This document shows positions 35,146-43,610 of a DNA stretch of 64,000 nucleotides, in pieces. Position 1 is the stretch's first letter; every line of letters begins with the position of its first letter. This DNA is from a bacterium D16-36. Lineage in GTDB: Bacteria; Bacillota; Clostridia; Lachnospirales; Lachnospiraceae. The stretch spans positions 1 through 64,000 of the forward strand of contig RAYF01000019.1 in NCBI GenBank assembly GCA_003611745.1. Reading direction: 5' to 3'. A program made the translations under genes and the position numbers. The notes beneath the pieces were generated by a model, which did not search any database, was not told where the DNA came from, and saw only the letters and a program-made list of their open reading frames with translations.

Positions 35146-36579
35146 TTAGATTGTTCCATGCTTCTTGCCAATTGGATATTCACTTTTAGAATATAACATT
35201 TCAAAAGCATACAGAAGCTGTTTTCTTGCTGATTCCGGCTCAATAACAGAATCGACATAACCTCTTGCAGCGGCTGCTTCTGTATTAGACTGTGCCGCAA
35301 ACTCTGATGCCTTGCCTGCCAGATCAACGCCATCCTCCTCGGCATACATAATCTTAGCTGCAATTTCCGCATCCATCATACCAATTTCTGCATTTGGAAG
35401 GGCGAATACCATATCTGCACCAATATGCTTTGAATTCATAGAAATATATGCACTGCCGTATGCTTTTCCAACAATTAAGTTTACCTTTGCCACATCCGCC
35501 TCCACAAATGCGCTGGTAAGCTTTGCCGCCGCACTGGCAATTGTCTTCTCCTCCTCTACCGTCGCAGCATACCCTTCTACGTTTGTAAGAGTGAGCACTG
35601 GAATATTAAATGCATCGCATTTCTTAATAAAAGAAGCAGCCTTCTCACATCCGGCTGTTGTAAGGCGCCCGTCAAATTTTTCTGTTTCCTTCCCATTTTC
35701 GTCAAAAACAGCAGTGCGGTTTGCAACAGCGCCGATTGTCATGCCATCCAGACAGATAAAGCCAGTGACCATTTCCTTTGCATAGCCTGCTTTTAGCTCA
35801 AGGAAAAAGTTATTATCACTGATATCTTCCAGAGCAAGCGCCGGATCTGGTATTTCCGCGGCAAAGTCAGGGACTATGCGGTTCAGATCATCCATGCACT
35901 CATCCGAAAATGCCGTATCGTTATTGTTTTCCGGAAGAATGGATACCAGTTCACGCACATTATTCAGAAGCTCTACCTCACCCTCTGTCACAAAATCGAC
36001 ATTAGATGCTGTCTTCTGGAATGCAGCCGACGCTGTGTCAAGCTTATCTGTATAATTTCCTTCCAGAGTATTTGGTGAATTAACAAAAAGCTTTCCGCTC
36101 TTTTCTTCTATAAATGTAAAATCACTCATAGCAGCAAGGACAGCCACACCGCCGCCACAGTTTCCAAAAATAGCGCTAATCTGCGGGACCACGCCGGAAG
36201 CCTTTGCTTTCACCTTATAAATCCTGCCAAAACCGGCAAGGGCATCCGTAGACTCCTGAAGACGCATGCCGGCACAGTCAATCAGACCGATTACAGGTAC
36301 GCCTGTCTTCACGGCTAATTCATATACATGTGCGATTTTCTTCGCATGCATTTCGCCGATTGTCCCATTCAAAGCGGATGCATCCTGACTATAAATATAG
36401 ACAGGAGTGTTCTGAACCAGCCCGTATCCGGTAATAACTCCGTCTGCCGGTACTGATTTTTCCTGCATGTTGAAATCCGTGCTTCTCTTTGTGATATTCG
36501 CACCGATCTCAACAAAACTGTTCTCGTCAACCAAAGTCGCAATGCGGTCTTTTGCTGACAAAGCATTTGTGTTACTCAT
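35146..36579 (-). CDS. Acyl-CoA carboxyltransferase (MmdA/PccB type)
   Basis: A 477-residue crotonase-fold carboxyltransferase with two halves. The N-terminal half has IGLIDCAGMRLQE and AIFGNCGGGVAVLAAMSDFT, and the C-terminal half has VLTLTNVEGYA and GKAYGSAYISMNSKHIGADM. It is related to the 12S subunit of transcarboxylase and to methylmalonyl-CoA decarboxylase alpha, but is somewhat shorter than the roughly 510-residue PccB form. It is the first gene of the operon. The promoter at 36652-36680 lies about 70 bases upstream. The acyl-CoA substrate (methylmalonyl-, malonyl- or glutaconyl-CoA) is not decided by the sequence. Confidence 0.85.
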   Translation of the reverse strand: MSNTNALSAKDRIATLVDENSFVEIGANITKRSTDFNMQEKSVPADGVITGYGLVQNTPVYIYSQDASALNGTIGEMHAKKIAHVYELAVKTGVPVIGLIDCAGMRLQESTDALAGFGRIYKVKAKASGVVPQISAIFGNCGGGVAVLAAMSDFTFIEEKSGKLFVNSPNTLEGNYTDKLDTASAAFQKTASNVDFVTEGEVELLNNVRELVSILPENNNDTAFSDECMDDLNRIVPDFAAEIPDPALALEDISDNNFFLELKAGYAKEMVTGFICLDGMTIGAVANRTAVFDENGKETEKFDGRLTTAGCEKAASFIKKCDAFNIPVLTLTNVEGYAATVEEEKTIASAAAKLTSAFVEADVAKVNLIVGKAYGSAYISMNSKHIGADMVFALPNAEIGMMDAEIAAKIMYAEEDGVDLAGKASEFAAQSNTEAAAARGYVDSVIEPESARKQLLYAFEMLYSKSEYPIGKKHGTI

Positions 36580-36651
36580 GTTCAGCCCTCCATTATAGTA
36601 TTATTTGACCTGGCAAAAGCCATTAATTAAAACAAATTTCCACCGATTATA

Positions 36652-36680
36652 ATTTTATCTCTTTTGCCAGAAAATAGCAA
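36652..36680 (-). promoter_or_regulatory. Promoter of the decarboxylase operon
   Basis: On the minus strand, TTGCTA (36675-36680) and TAAAAT (36652-36657) are separated by 17 bases. Confidence 0.55.
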
Positions 36681-36738
36681 CAACTTTTTTAAAACGGAAA
36701 TCAATTTTTAACCAGAAAAAATAATTTAGCATTTTCCC

Positions 36739-36767
36739 TTGTCTTAATCTGTCACAATAGGTATAAT
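36739..36767 (+). promoter_or_regulatory. Promoter of the ABC-F gene at 36803
   Basis: TTGTCT (36739-36744), 17 bases, TATAAT (36762-36767). The predicted leader is only about 30 bases. Confidence 0.75.
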
Positions 36768-36802
36768 TACAGTCAAAATGTATACAGGAAAGAGGAACCA
36801 AC

Positions 36803-38743
36803 ATGATTTTACAGTGCAGCCATATAAACAAGGCATTTATCACAGATGTCGTCCTTTCAGACATCTCCTTTCACATAAATGAGCAGGAAAAAGCAGCGAT
36901 TGTCGGCATAAACGGATCTGGCAAATCAACCCTGATAAAAATAATCATGAAGCAGCTCTCCGCCGACAGCGGCGAGGTAATCATAGCCAAAGGCACAACC
37001 ATCGGCTATCTGGCGCAGAATCAGGAATTTGAGTCCGGGCGCACAATTCTTGAAGAGATGCAGAACGCCAAGCCAGAAATCCTGCAGCTGGAAAAGCAGT
37101 TAGCAGACCTGTCTGCCAAAATGAATGAAGCAGAGGGCAGGGAATTAGAAAACTATATCAAACAATTTGACGCAGCACAGCACCGCTTTGACCAATTAAA
37201 CGGCTATGCATATCAAAGTGAATTGACTGGTGTCTTAAAGGGTCTCGGCTTTGAAACAGAGGATTTTGGCAAACCTGTCGCCTCACTTTCAGGCGGTGAA
37301 AAAACCCGTGCCGCACTGGCCAAAATGCTCTTAACCGCCCCGGATTTAATTATTTTGGATGAGCCGACCAACCATCTGGATTTAAATGCAATCCGCTGGC
37401 TGGAAGGATACCTCTCGCAATATAATGGTTCCGTGCTAATCGTAGCACATGACCGTTACTTTCTGGACAAAATCGTCACAAAAGTAATTGAACTGCGCCA
37501 GACAAAAGCAATGGTCTATATGGGCAACTACACCGAGTACTCCAAAAAACGTCAGGCAATGCTTGATACCATGATGAAACAATACGAAAACCAGCAGGCA
37601 GAGATAAAGCATCAGGAGGAAGTCATTACAAAATTGCGGCAGTTTAACCGTGAAAAATCCATTAAACGGGCAGAAAGCCGCGAAAAAATGCTGGAAAAAA
37701 TAGAACGTCTGGAGAAACCAGTTGAGGAGAAAACCCAGATGCATCTTTTATTTACACCAAAATACCAGAGCGGAAATGATGTCCTGACGGTGCAGAACCT
37801 TAGCAAATCCTTTGGCAACAATATGCTCTTTGACGATATCAGCTTTGAATTAAAACGCGGAGAACATGTAGCAGTAATTGGCGATAATGGAACCGGGAAG
37901 ACAACCCTTCTAAAGATTTTAAATGAACTGCTTCCTGCAGATTCCGGCTCCTTTACGCTTGGGACAAATGTAGACATTGGTTATTACGATCAGGAACACC
38001 ACGTACTCCATATGGAAAAAACGGTATTTGAAGAGATTCAGGATGCCTACCCTCATATGACAAATACAGAAGTCCGAAATCTTCTGGCAGCCTTTCTCTT
38101 TACCGATGATGATGTATTCAAACAGGTAAAAAGCCTGAGCGGCGGGGAACGCGGACGTGTTTCCCTTGCAAAACTAATGCTCTCCGATGCCAATTTCCTG
38201 ATTCTGGATGAGCCAACCAACCATCTGGACATCGACTCCAAGGCAATTCTGGAAAATGCCATCAACCATTTTGAGGGAACTGTCCTTTATGTCTCACACG
38301 ACCGCTATTTTATCAATACCACGGCACACCGTATTTTAGATTTAACAGGGCACAGGCTATTAAACTATATCGGAAATTACGATTACTATCTGGAGAAAAA
38401 AGATGCCATGGAACAGGCCCATCTTTCTGCCAGAGATACTGCAGCCTCACTTTCTGGTTCATCTGCGGCATCAGAAAGTGAAGCTGCAAAAGAAGGCACA
38501 AAACTCTCCTGGCAGCAGCAAAAGGAAGAACAGGCACGGCTTCGGAAAATCCAGAACGAACTGCATAAAGTCGAAGAAGAAATCGAAGCACTAGAAACAG
38601 ATAACGAAAAAATAGATACCGCACTCTCCGATCCCAAAAATGCTACCAATAGTGTAAAACTTCAGGAATTGGCAAACAAAAAAGCCGAGAATGACTCCCG
38701 GCTTGAAGAATTAATGGAACGCTGGGAAGAATTATCCTCGTAG
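36803..38743 (+). CDS. ABC-F family ATPase (YdiF-like)
   Basis: A 646-residue soluble protein with two ABC domains and no membrane segments. The first domain has GINGSGKST, LSGGEKTRAALAKML and ILDEPTNHLD. The second has GDNGTGKTT, LSGGERGRVSLAKLM and ILDEPTNHLD. All catalytic Glu residues are present. Between them lies a charged linker (about residues 245-310) that in ABC-F proteins reaches the ribosomal peptidyl-transferase centre. The C-terminus is a Lys/Glu-rich coiled coil (about residues 560-646). Length and tail fit the YdiF/Uup branch, which acts on stalled ribosomes. The short leader argues against antibiotic-induced attenuation. Confidence 0.9.
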   Translation: MILQCSHINKAFITDVVLSDISFHINEQEKAAIVGINGSGKSTLIKIIMKQLSADSGEVIIAKGTTIGYLAQNQEFESGRTILEEMQNAKPEILQLEKQLADLSAKMNEAEGRELENYIKQFDAAQHRFDQLNGYAYQSELTGVLKGLGFETEDFGKPVASLSGGEKTRAALAKMLLTAPDLIILDEPTNHLDLNAIRWLEGYLSQYNGSVLIVAHDRYFLDKIVTKVIELRQTKAMVYMGNYTEYSKKRQAMLDTMMKQYENQQAEIKHQEEVITKLRQFNREKSIKRAESREKMLEKIERLEKPVEEKTQMHLLFTPKYQSGNDVLTVQNLSKSFGNNMLFDDISFELKRGEHVAVIGDNGTGKTTLLKILNELLPADSGSFTLGTNVDIGYYDQEHHVLHMEKTVFEEIQDAYPHMTNTEVRNLLAAFLFTDDDVFKQVKSLSGGERGRVSLAKLMLSDANFLILDEPTNHLDIDSKAILENAINHFEGTVLYVSHDRYFINTTAHRILDLTGHRLLNYIGNYDYYLEKKDAMEQAHLSARDTAASLSGSSAASESEAAKEGTKLSWQQQKEEQARLRKIQNELHKVEEEIEALETDNEKIDTALSDPKNATNSVKLQELANKKAENDSRLEELMERWEELSS

Positions 38744-38754
38744 CGCTTATAATC

Positions 38755-38781
38755 GAGTAGGGAGGATTTTCTTCCCTACTC
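38755..38781. terminator. Shared hairpin between convergent ABC-F and mtaD genes
   Basis: GAGTAGGGA (38755-38763) pairs with TCCCTACTC (38773-38781) around GGATTTTCT. The right arm includes the mtaD stop codon. U-rich tails are weak on both strands. Confidence 0.5.
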
Positions 38782-40050
38782 TCGCTTCATCCGCTCTATG
38801 CTTTCATTTGCCTTTGCATAGATTTCCTCCGGCGGGATTCCCACATCAAAAACGCCGTCCTCATAGAGAATCTTCCCATCTATCATTGTCATCTTAACAT
38901 TCTGTTTGCTGCCGCTGTAAACAACATTTTTCGCAATATTGTTAAGAGGCTGCATATTCGGCTGGTTCAGATCCAGCATAATAATATCCGCCTTCTTGCC
39001 CTCCGCCAGAACATCACAGTCCTGTAAGCCCATCGCCCCAGCGCCTCCTACAGTTGCCATATGGAGCACCTCAAGGGCATCAACTGCCGAAGCGTCCATC
39101 AGGGAAACTTTCTGCAGCGACGTCACAAGAAACATCTCACGGAACATATCCAGGCAATTGTTGCTCGCAGGCCCGTCCGTGCCTATGGCAAGCCCGATGC
39201 CCTTGGAAAGCATCTTCTGAATCGGTGCAATGCCGCTGGCAAGTTTTACATTGGAAGAAGGATTCGTCACTACCCAGATTCCCTTCTCCTTACAGATTTC
39301 CAAATCTTCATCCGTCATATGGACGCAATGGAAACCACCGCCGCCATAATCAAACATCCCCAGCGAATCCAAAAAGGCAGTCGGTGTCTTCCCGTAACGC
39401 TCCACACAGCCTTCCACCTCATTGGCAGTCTCCGAATTGTGGGTATAGACCGGTGCCTGATACTTCTTACCCAAAGCCGCCATATCCTCCAAAATCTCAC
39501 GCTTTGTAGTATACTCTGCATGAAATCCAAGCTGGTAAGAAATCAGTGGATGATACTTGTTAAAATGCAGATATTCCTGCTCAATCTCTTCCACCGTACC
39601 GCCAAAATCATTGATACTGCCACACAGAACAGTGCGGAACCCCGTGTCAACAGATGCCCTGGCATTAGACTCATTCTTCATATACATATCAAAATTTGCC
39701 GTAATGCCGCTTGAGAGGTATTCCAGATTTGCAAGCATAGCACACCAGTAGACATCATCCGGCGTCAGCTTTGCCTCCATTGGAAATACCCGGTTGTACA
39801 GCCATTCCTGCAGCGGCAAGTCATCTGCATAGGAGCGCAGGAATGTCATCGCAGAATGCGTATGGGCATTCTTAAATCCCGGAAGCAGAAGATTCTTTTT
39901 GGCATCAATTTCCCTGTCCCAGTCTCCTGCCTCACTCTTTTCCCCACCTACATAAACAATGCTGCCATCCTCCACCTGAATCTCCCCGAGAAAAATTTCC
40001 CTGTCAGGCTCCATTGTAAGGATACGCGCGTTATATATTCTTATTCTCAT
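38776..40050 (-). CDS. mtaD: 5-methylthioadenosine/S-adenosylhomocysteine deaminase
   Basis: A 424-residue amidohydrolase of the TrzA/MtaD branch. Metal and substrate residues are in KNAHTHSAMTFLR, FHAEYT, THNSETANEV and IGTDGPASNN. It would deaminate MTA or SAH to the inosine derivatives, which purine nucleoside phosphorylase, encoded just upstream, can then process. Start is the ATG at 40050 behind AAAGGATAGGG. The specificity is a family inference. Related enzymes deaminate other purine or pterin rings. Confidence 0.85.
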   Translation of the reverse strand: MRIRIYNARILTMEPDREIFLGEIQVEDGSIVYVGGEKSEAGDWDREIDAKKNLLLPGFKNAHTHSAMTFLRSYADDLPLQEWLYNRVFPMEAKLTPDDVYWCAMLANLEYLSSGITANFDMYMKNESNARASVDTGFRTVLCGSINDFGGTVEEIEQEYLHFNKYHPLISYQLGFHAEYTTKREILEDMAALGKKYQAPVYTHNSETANEVEGCVERYGKTPTAFLDSLGMFDYGGGGFHCVHMTDEDLEICKEKGIWVVTNPSSNVKLASGIAPIQKMLSKGIGLAIGTDGPASNNCLDMFREMFLVTSLQKVSLMDASAVDALEVLHMATVGGAGAMGLQDCDVLAEGKKADIIMLDLNQPNMQPLNNIAKNVVYSGSKQNVKMTMIDGKILYEDGVFDVGIPPEEIYAKANESIERMKRE

Positions 40051-40081
40051 AATCTTTTTCCCTATCCTTTTAAATACCTCA

Positions 40082-40915
40082 TTATAACCTGCCGGCAATA
40101 TTCTTAATGCTCTCCGTAACCAGCTGCTTAAACAGCGGCGCCACACGGTCTGCAGTCTCCTGCACCTCTTTGTGTGTCAGCGGGTTCGCAGTAATGCCGC
40201 ACCCCATATTGGAGATACAGGAAATTCCGCAGATCATCATCCCCATATGGTTTGCCGCAACCGCCTCGCAGGCAGTGCTCATCCCGACTGCATCCGCACC
40301 AAGCGTACGGCACATGCGCACCTCAGCTGGCGACTCATAGTTTGGCCCTGTAAGCTGGATATAAACACCCTCCTGCAACGGAATATCCAGAAGTGCGGCC
40401 GTTTTGCGGATTACCTTCTGCAGCTCCTTATCATAAATATTGCTCATATCTGGAAAACGGACGCCAAGCTCCTCCATATTCGGCCCTATAAGCGGAGATG
40501 GCACAAAGTTTGCAATCTGATCCTTTATCAGCATAAAGTCGCCTGCCTGAAAGGACATATTAATCCCGCCAGACGCATTTGTCAGAAAAAGTACCTGCGC
40601 CCCCATTAACTTCATCAGACGGATTGGGAGCACCACATCACTGATAGGATACCCTTCATAATAATGCACCCTCCCCTTCATACAGACTACCGGAACATCA
40701 TCCACATAACCAAATATATACTTTCCTTCATGCCCCGGAACGGTAGATACCGGAAATCCCTCAATATCACGGTAATCAAGCTCCGCCTCCACTTTAATTC
40801 CATCCGCATAGTCGCCTAGCCCTGACCCCAGCACCAGCGCAATCTTCGGTGTAAAATCCACCTTTTCCTTTACACACTCAAAACATTTCATCAATTTATC
40901 ATACACTTCGCTCAT
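40082..40915 (-). CDS. punA: Purine-nucleoside phosphorylase (trimeric type)
   Basis: A 277-residue phosphorylase of the low-molecular-mass trimeric class. The phosphate loop is VLGSGLGDYAD, with further conserved blocks TVPGHEGKYIFG, GRVHYYEGY, FLTNASGGIN and LTGPNYESPAEVR. It cleaves inosine and guanosine with phosphate. Start is the ATG at 40915 behind AAAGGAAG. It lies between an AbiEi-like gene and mtaD on the same strand. Confidence 0.92.
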   Translation of the reverse strand: MSEVYDKLMKCFECVKEKVDFTPKIALVLGSGLGDYADGIKVEAELDYRDIEGFPVSTVPGHEGKYIFGYVDDVPVVCMKGRVHYYEGYPISDVVLPIRLMKLMGAQVLFLTNASGGINMSFQAGDFMLIKDQIANFVPSPLIGPNMEELGVRFPDMSNIYDKELQKVIRKTAALLDIPLQEGVYIQLTGPNYESPAEVRMCRTLGADAVGMSTACEAVAANHMGMMICGISCISNMGCGITANPLTHKEVQETADRVAPLFKQLVTESIKNIAGRL

Positions 40916-40934
40916 AATTTCTTCCTTTCTCAAT

Positions 40935-41555
40935 CTAATCTGCCTGCTTTTTCCCTTCCAATGTCGTGCGCACAATCTTGCCTACGCGCATGGCATCTGC
41001 ATAGGCAAGCAGCCTCCCCATCTGGCGGTTTTCAAGCTTCATATAATTCTGGACAATATGTTCTACCGTTTCAATCCCGATATCAGCCCGGAAACGTATC
41101 GTATCGCAAACACTTCTCTCCAAGGCATAAATCCGAATCTGGCCATAAGGCGTCTCTACGACCTCCAAATCCTGCTCAAAAGCTAAATCGGAATAGTAAT
41201 GCCTGGTAACAGGAAAGTTCAATTGCATTTTAGAACGGTCTGTCTTCAAAGTTGCCACAGAGAGCCTCTCCGGAGCTTTCTGAATCAGCCCGTGGTAGTA
41301 ACATGCGCTGTCTGCACAGATAACGGCCCTCGGATTCACCATACACGCCTCAAGCATTTCAAAATTCTCCGGTTTGCCCTTTTCTTCATCAATCAGCCAG
41401 TAATGGCCATGGGATACTCTTTCCAAAATCCCCTTACTCACCAGCTCCTTAATCTGGACTGTAGTCACTTTCGCATCTTTAAGCTGCGCAGCATTACGGT
41501 AACCGTTGCCGTCGCGGAACAGCTTTGTAACCTTCTCGTAAGTATTTAATAACAT
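40935..41555 (-). CDS. AbiEi-like antitoxin-domain protein
   Basis: A 206-residue protein with an N-terminal winged helix (VTTVQIKELVSKGILERVSHGHYWL) and a C-terminal domain with YALERSVCDTIRFRADIG, as in AbiEi antitoxins of type IV toxin-antitoxin and abortive infection systems. AbiEi proteins normally sit beside an AbiEii nucleotidyltransferase toxin. None is adjacent here. Instead a nucleoside phosphorylase gene follows 19 bases after the stop. Orphan proteins of this family may simply be transcription regulators. The start at 41555 gives MLLNTYEKV. Confidence 0.75.
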   Translation of the reverse strand: MLLNTYEKVTKLFRDGNGYRNAAQLKDAKVTTVQIKELVSKGILERVSHGHYWLIDEEKGKPENFEMLEACMVNPRAVICADSACYYHGLIQKAPERLSVATLKTDRSKMQLNFPVTRHYYSDLAFEQDLEVVETPYGQIRIYALERSVCDTIRFRADIGIETVEHIVQNYMKLENRQMGRLLAYADAMRVGKIVRTTLEGKKQAD

Positions 41556-41577
41556 AATCTCCCCCTGCCTTTCTGCC

Positions 41578-41590
41578 TAGGAACTGCCGC
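41578..41590. repeat. Single AGGAACTG end
   Basis: TAGGAACTGCCGC resembles one end of the AGGAACTG palindrome family, but no matching second arm is visible. It may be a decayed copy. Confidence 0.3.
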
Positions 41591-41668
41591 AAAATCTAAT
41601 AGCTGTCCAGTACCTGCTCCAATCTGGAATTTATTATAACACATGTGATGAAATTTTCATAGTATTAT

Positions 41669-43606
41669 TTATACCAAATCATTGGCAGTTTTTCCGGTAT
41701 AAAGCTGGTAGTATTTGCCCTGACGCTCAATCAGTTCATCATGGGTTCCCCGCTCGATAATCCTCCCGTCCTCCAGTACCATAATACAGTCGCTGTTTCG
41801 CACTGTGGAAAGCCTGTGGGCAATGACAAACGTCGTCCTGCCGCTCATTAAACGGTCCATGCCCTGCTGTACCAGCTTCTCCGTACGGGTATCAATCGAA
41901 CTGGTTGCTTCGTCCAGAATCAGGGCCGGCGGATCCGCAATAGCAGCCCTTGCAATCGCCAGAAGCTGGCGCTGCCCTTGGCTCAGGCTCGCCCCATCCC
42001 CGGTCAGCATTGTGTCATAACCGTCCGGAAGCCTCTTTATGAAACTATGGGCATTGGCAAGCTTTGCAGCATTTACCACATCCTCATGCGAAGCATCCAA
42101 TTTTCCATACCGGATATTTTCCTCCACCGTCCCCGTAAAAAGATGCGTTTCCTGCAGAACAACGCCAAGTGACAGGCGCAGGTCTTTTTTCTTAATCTTA
42201 TTGACATTAATGCCGTCATAACGGATCTTTCCATCCTGTATATCATAGAAACGGTTGATCAAATTAGTAATTGTCGTCTTCCCGGCGCCGGTAGCACCGA
42301 CAAACGCAATTTTCTGCCCCGGTTTTGCATACATTTCAATATCATGGAGAATAATTTTATCATCATTATAGCCAAAATCGACATGGTCAAAAACAACTTC
42401 CCCCTCAAGCCTCTGATAGGTTGTCGTATTTTTTTCCCTGTGGTAATGCTTCCATGCCCAGATGCCGGTCCTCTCTTCACATTCCGACAGGGAACCATCC
42501 CCGTTCTCCCTTGCGTTGACCAGCTCCACATAGCCATCATCCGTCTCAGGCTGCTCGTCAATCAGCGCAAAAATACGCTCTGCACCCGCTAATGCCATAA
42601 CTACTGCATTGAGCTGCTGGCTGATCTGGCTGATCGGCATATTGAATGAGCGGTTAAAATTCAGAAAGCTCACAAGCTTGCCGATAGTAAACCCAAATGT
42701 CCCATGAAGTGCCAGAAGCCCCCCTGCAATCGCACAGAACACATAACTGATATTCCCCACCTGCGCATTAATCGGCCCTAACATATTCGCAAACTGGTTC
42801 GCCTGATATGCGCTCTCATACAAACTTTCATTCTTTGACGCAAAATCCGCCTTGCTCTCCTCCTCATGGCAGAATACCTTGACAACTTTCTGGCCGCTTA
42901 TCATCTCCTCAATATAACCGTTCAGTTCACCGATATCTTTCTGCTGTGCCACGAAATAAGAGCCGCTTAACCCTGCTAACTTCTTCGTCAGAAACATGAC
43001 AACCCCGACCATAAACAGCGTCAGTACAGTAAGTGGCACGCTTAATACAACCATACATGCTAAAACGCTGACAACTGTAATAAAACTGTTGATAAACTGC
43101 GGGATGCTCTGGCTGATCATCTGCCGGAGAGTATCAATATCATTAGTATACATCGACATAATATCACCATGGGAATGAGTGTCGAAATACTTAATCGGCA
43201 GAGACTCCATTTTACGAAACATCTCTTCCCTCAGGCGCAGGAGCGTGCCCTGCGATACATTTACCATAACACGGCTCTGTATGTAGGCTGTCAGTACGCC
43301 TACCGCATAAAACGCCGCAACCCGGAGCATCCTTGCCGCTAACGGGCCAAAATCCGGATTCTGCCTGTTTATCATCGGTTCGATATAATCATCTATCAAC
43401 GTCTGCATAAACATCGTTCCCTGCACGCTCGAAAGCACTGTCGCAATAATGCAGACCAGAACCACGATACAATGCGGCGCATAATTGCCCAGAATATATT
43501 TCATCAATCTTGCAAATAGTTTTCCGGGATTCTTAATCTTTGGCTTTGGCCCCACAGGGCCTCTTCTGCCCGGCCCCTTTACTGGTTTACTATTCTGTTC
43601 CGGCAT
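41669..43606 (-). CDS. ABC exporter half-transporter with canonical ATPase site
   Basis: A 645-residue fused membrane-ATPase protein. It has an N-terminal Pro/Gly/Lys-rich cytoplasmic stretch (residues 1-30), six membrane helices to about residue 345, then an ATPase domain with GATGAGKTT, SLSQGQRQLLAIARA and LILDEATSSIDTRTE. The catalytic Glu is present. An insertion of roughly 60 residues rich in charged and Gly residues precedes the ATPase core. Start is the ATG at 43606 behind AAAGGAG, four bases after the partner's stop. It forms a heterodimer with the upstream half-transporter, typical of multidrug or lipid export. Confidence 0.9.
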   Translation of the reverse strand: MPEQNSKPVKGPGRRGPVGPKPKIKNPGKLFARLMKYILGNYAPHCIVVLVCIIATVLSSVQGTMFMQTLIDDYIEPMINRQNPDFGPLAARMLRVAAFYAVGVLTAYIQSRVMVNVSQGTLLRLREEMFRKMESLPIKYFDTHSHGDIMSMYTNDIDTLRQMISQSIPQFINSFITVVSVLACMVVLSVPLTVLTLFMVGVVMFLTKKLAGLSGSYFVAQQKDIGELNGYIEEMISGQKVVKVFCHEEESKADFASKNESLYESAYQANQFANMLGPINAQVGNISYVFCAIAGGLLALHGTFGFTIGKLVSFLNFNRSFNMPISQISQQLNAVVMALAGAERIFALIDEQPETDDGYVELVNARENGDGSLSECEERTGIWAWKHYHREKNTTTYQRLEGEVVFDHVDFGYNDDKIILHDIEMYAKPGQKIAFVGATGAGKTTITNLINRFYDIQDGKIRYDGINVNKIKKKDLRLSLGVVLQETHLFTGTVEENIRYGKLDASHEDVVNAAKLANAHSFIKRLPDGYDTMLTGDGASLSQGQRQLLAIARAAIADPPALILDEATSSIDTRTEKLVQQGMDRLMSGRTTFVIAHRLSTVRNSDCIMVLEDGRIIERGTHDELIERQGKYYQLYTGKTANDLV

Positions 43607-43610
43607 CCAA

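Noticed and set aside
39054-39714. Long plus-strand frames opposite mtaD
   Set aside because: They are antisense to a well-conserved enzyme gene and lack start signals; they follow from the codon bias of mtaD.
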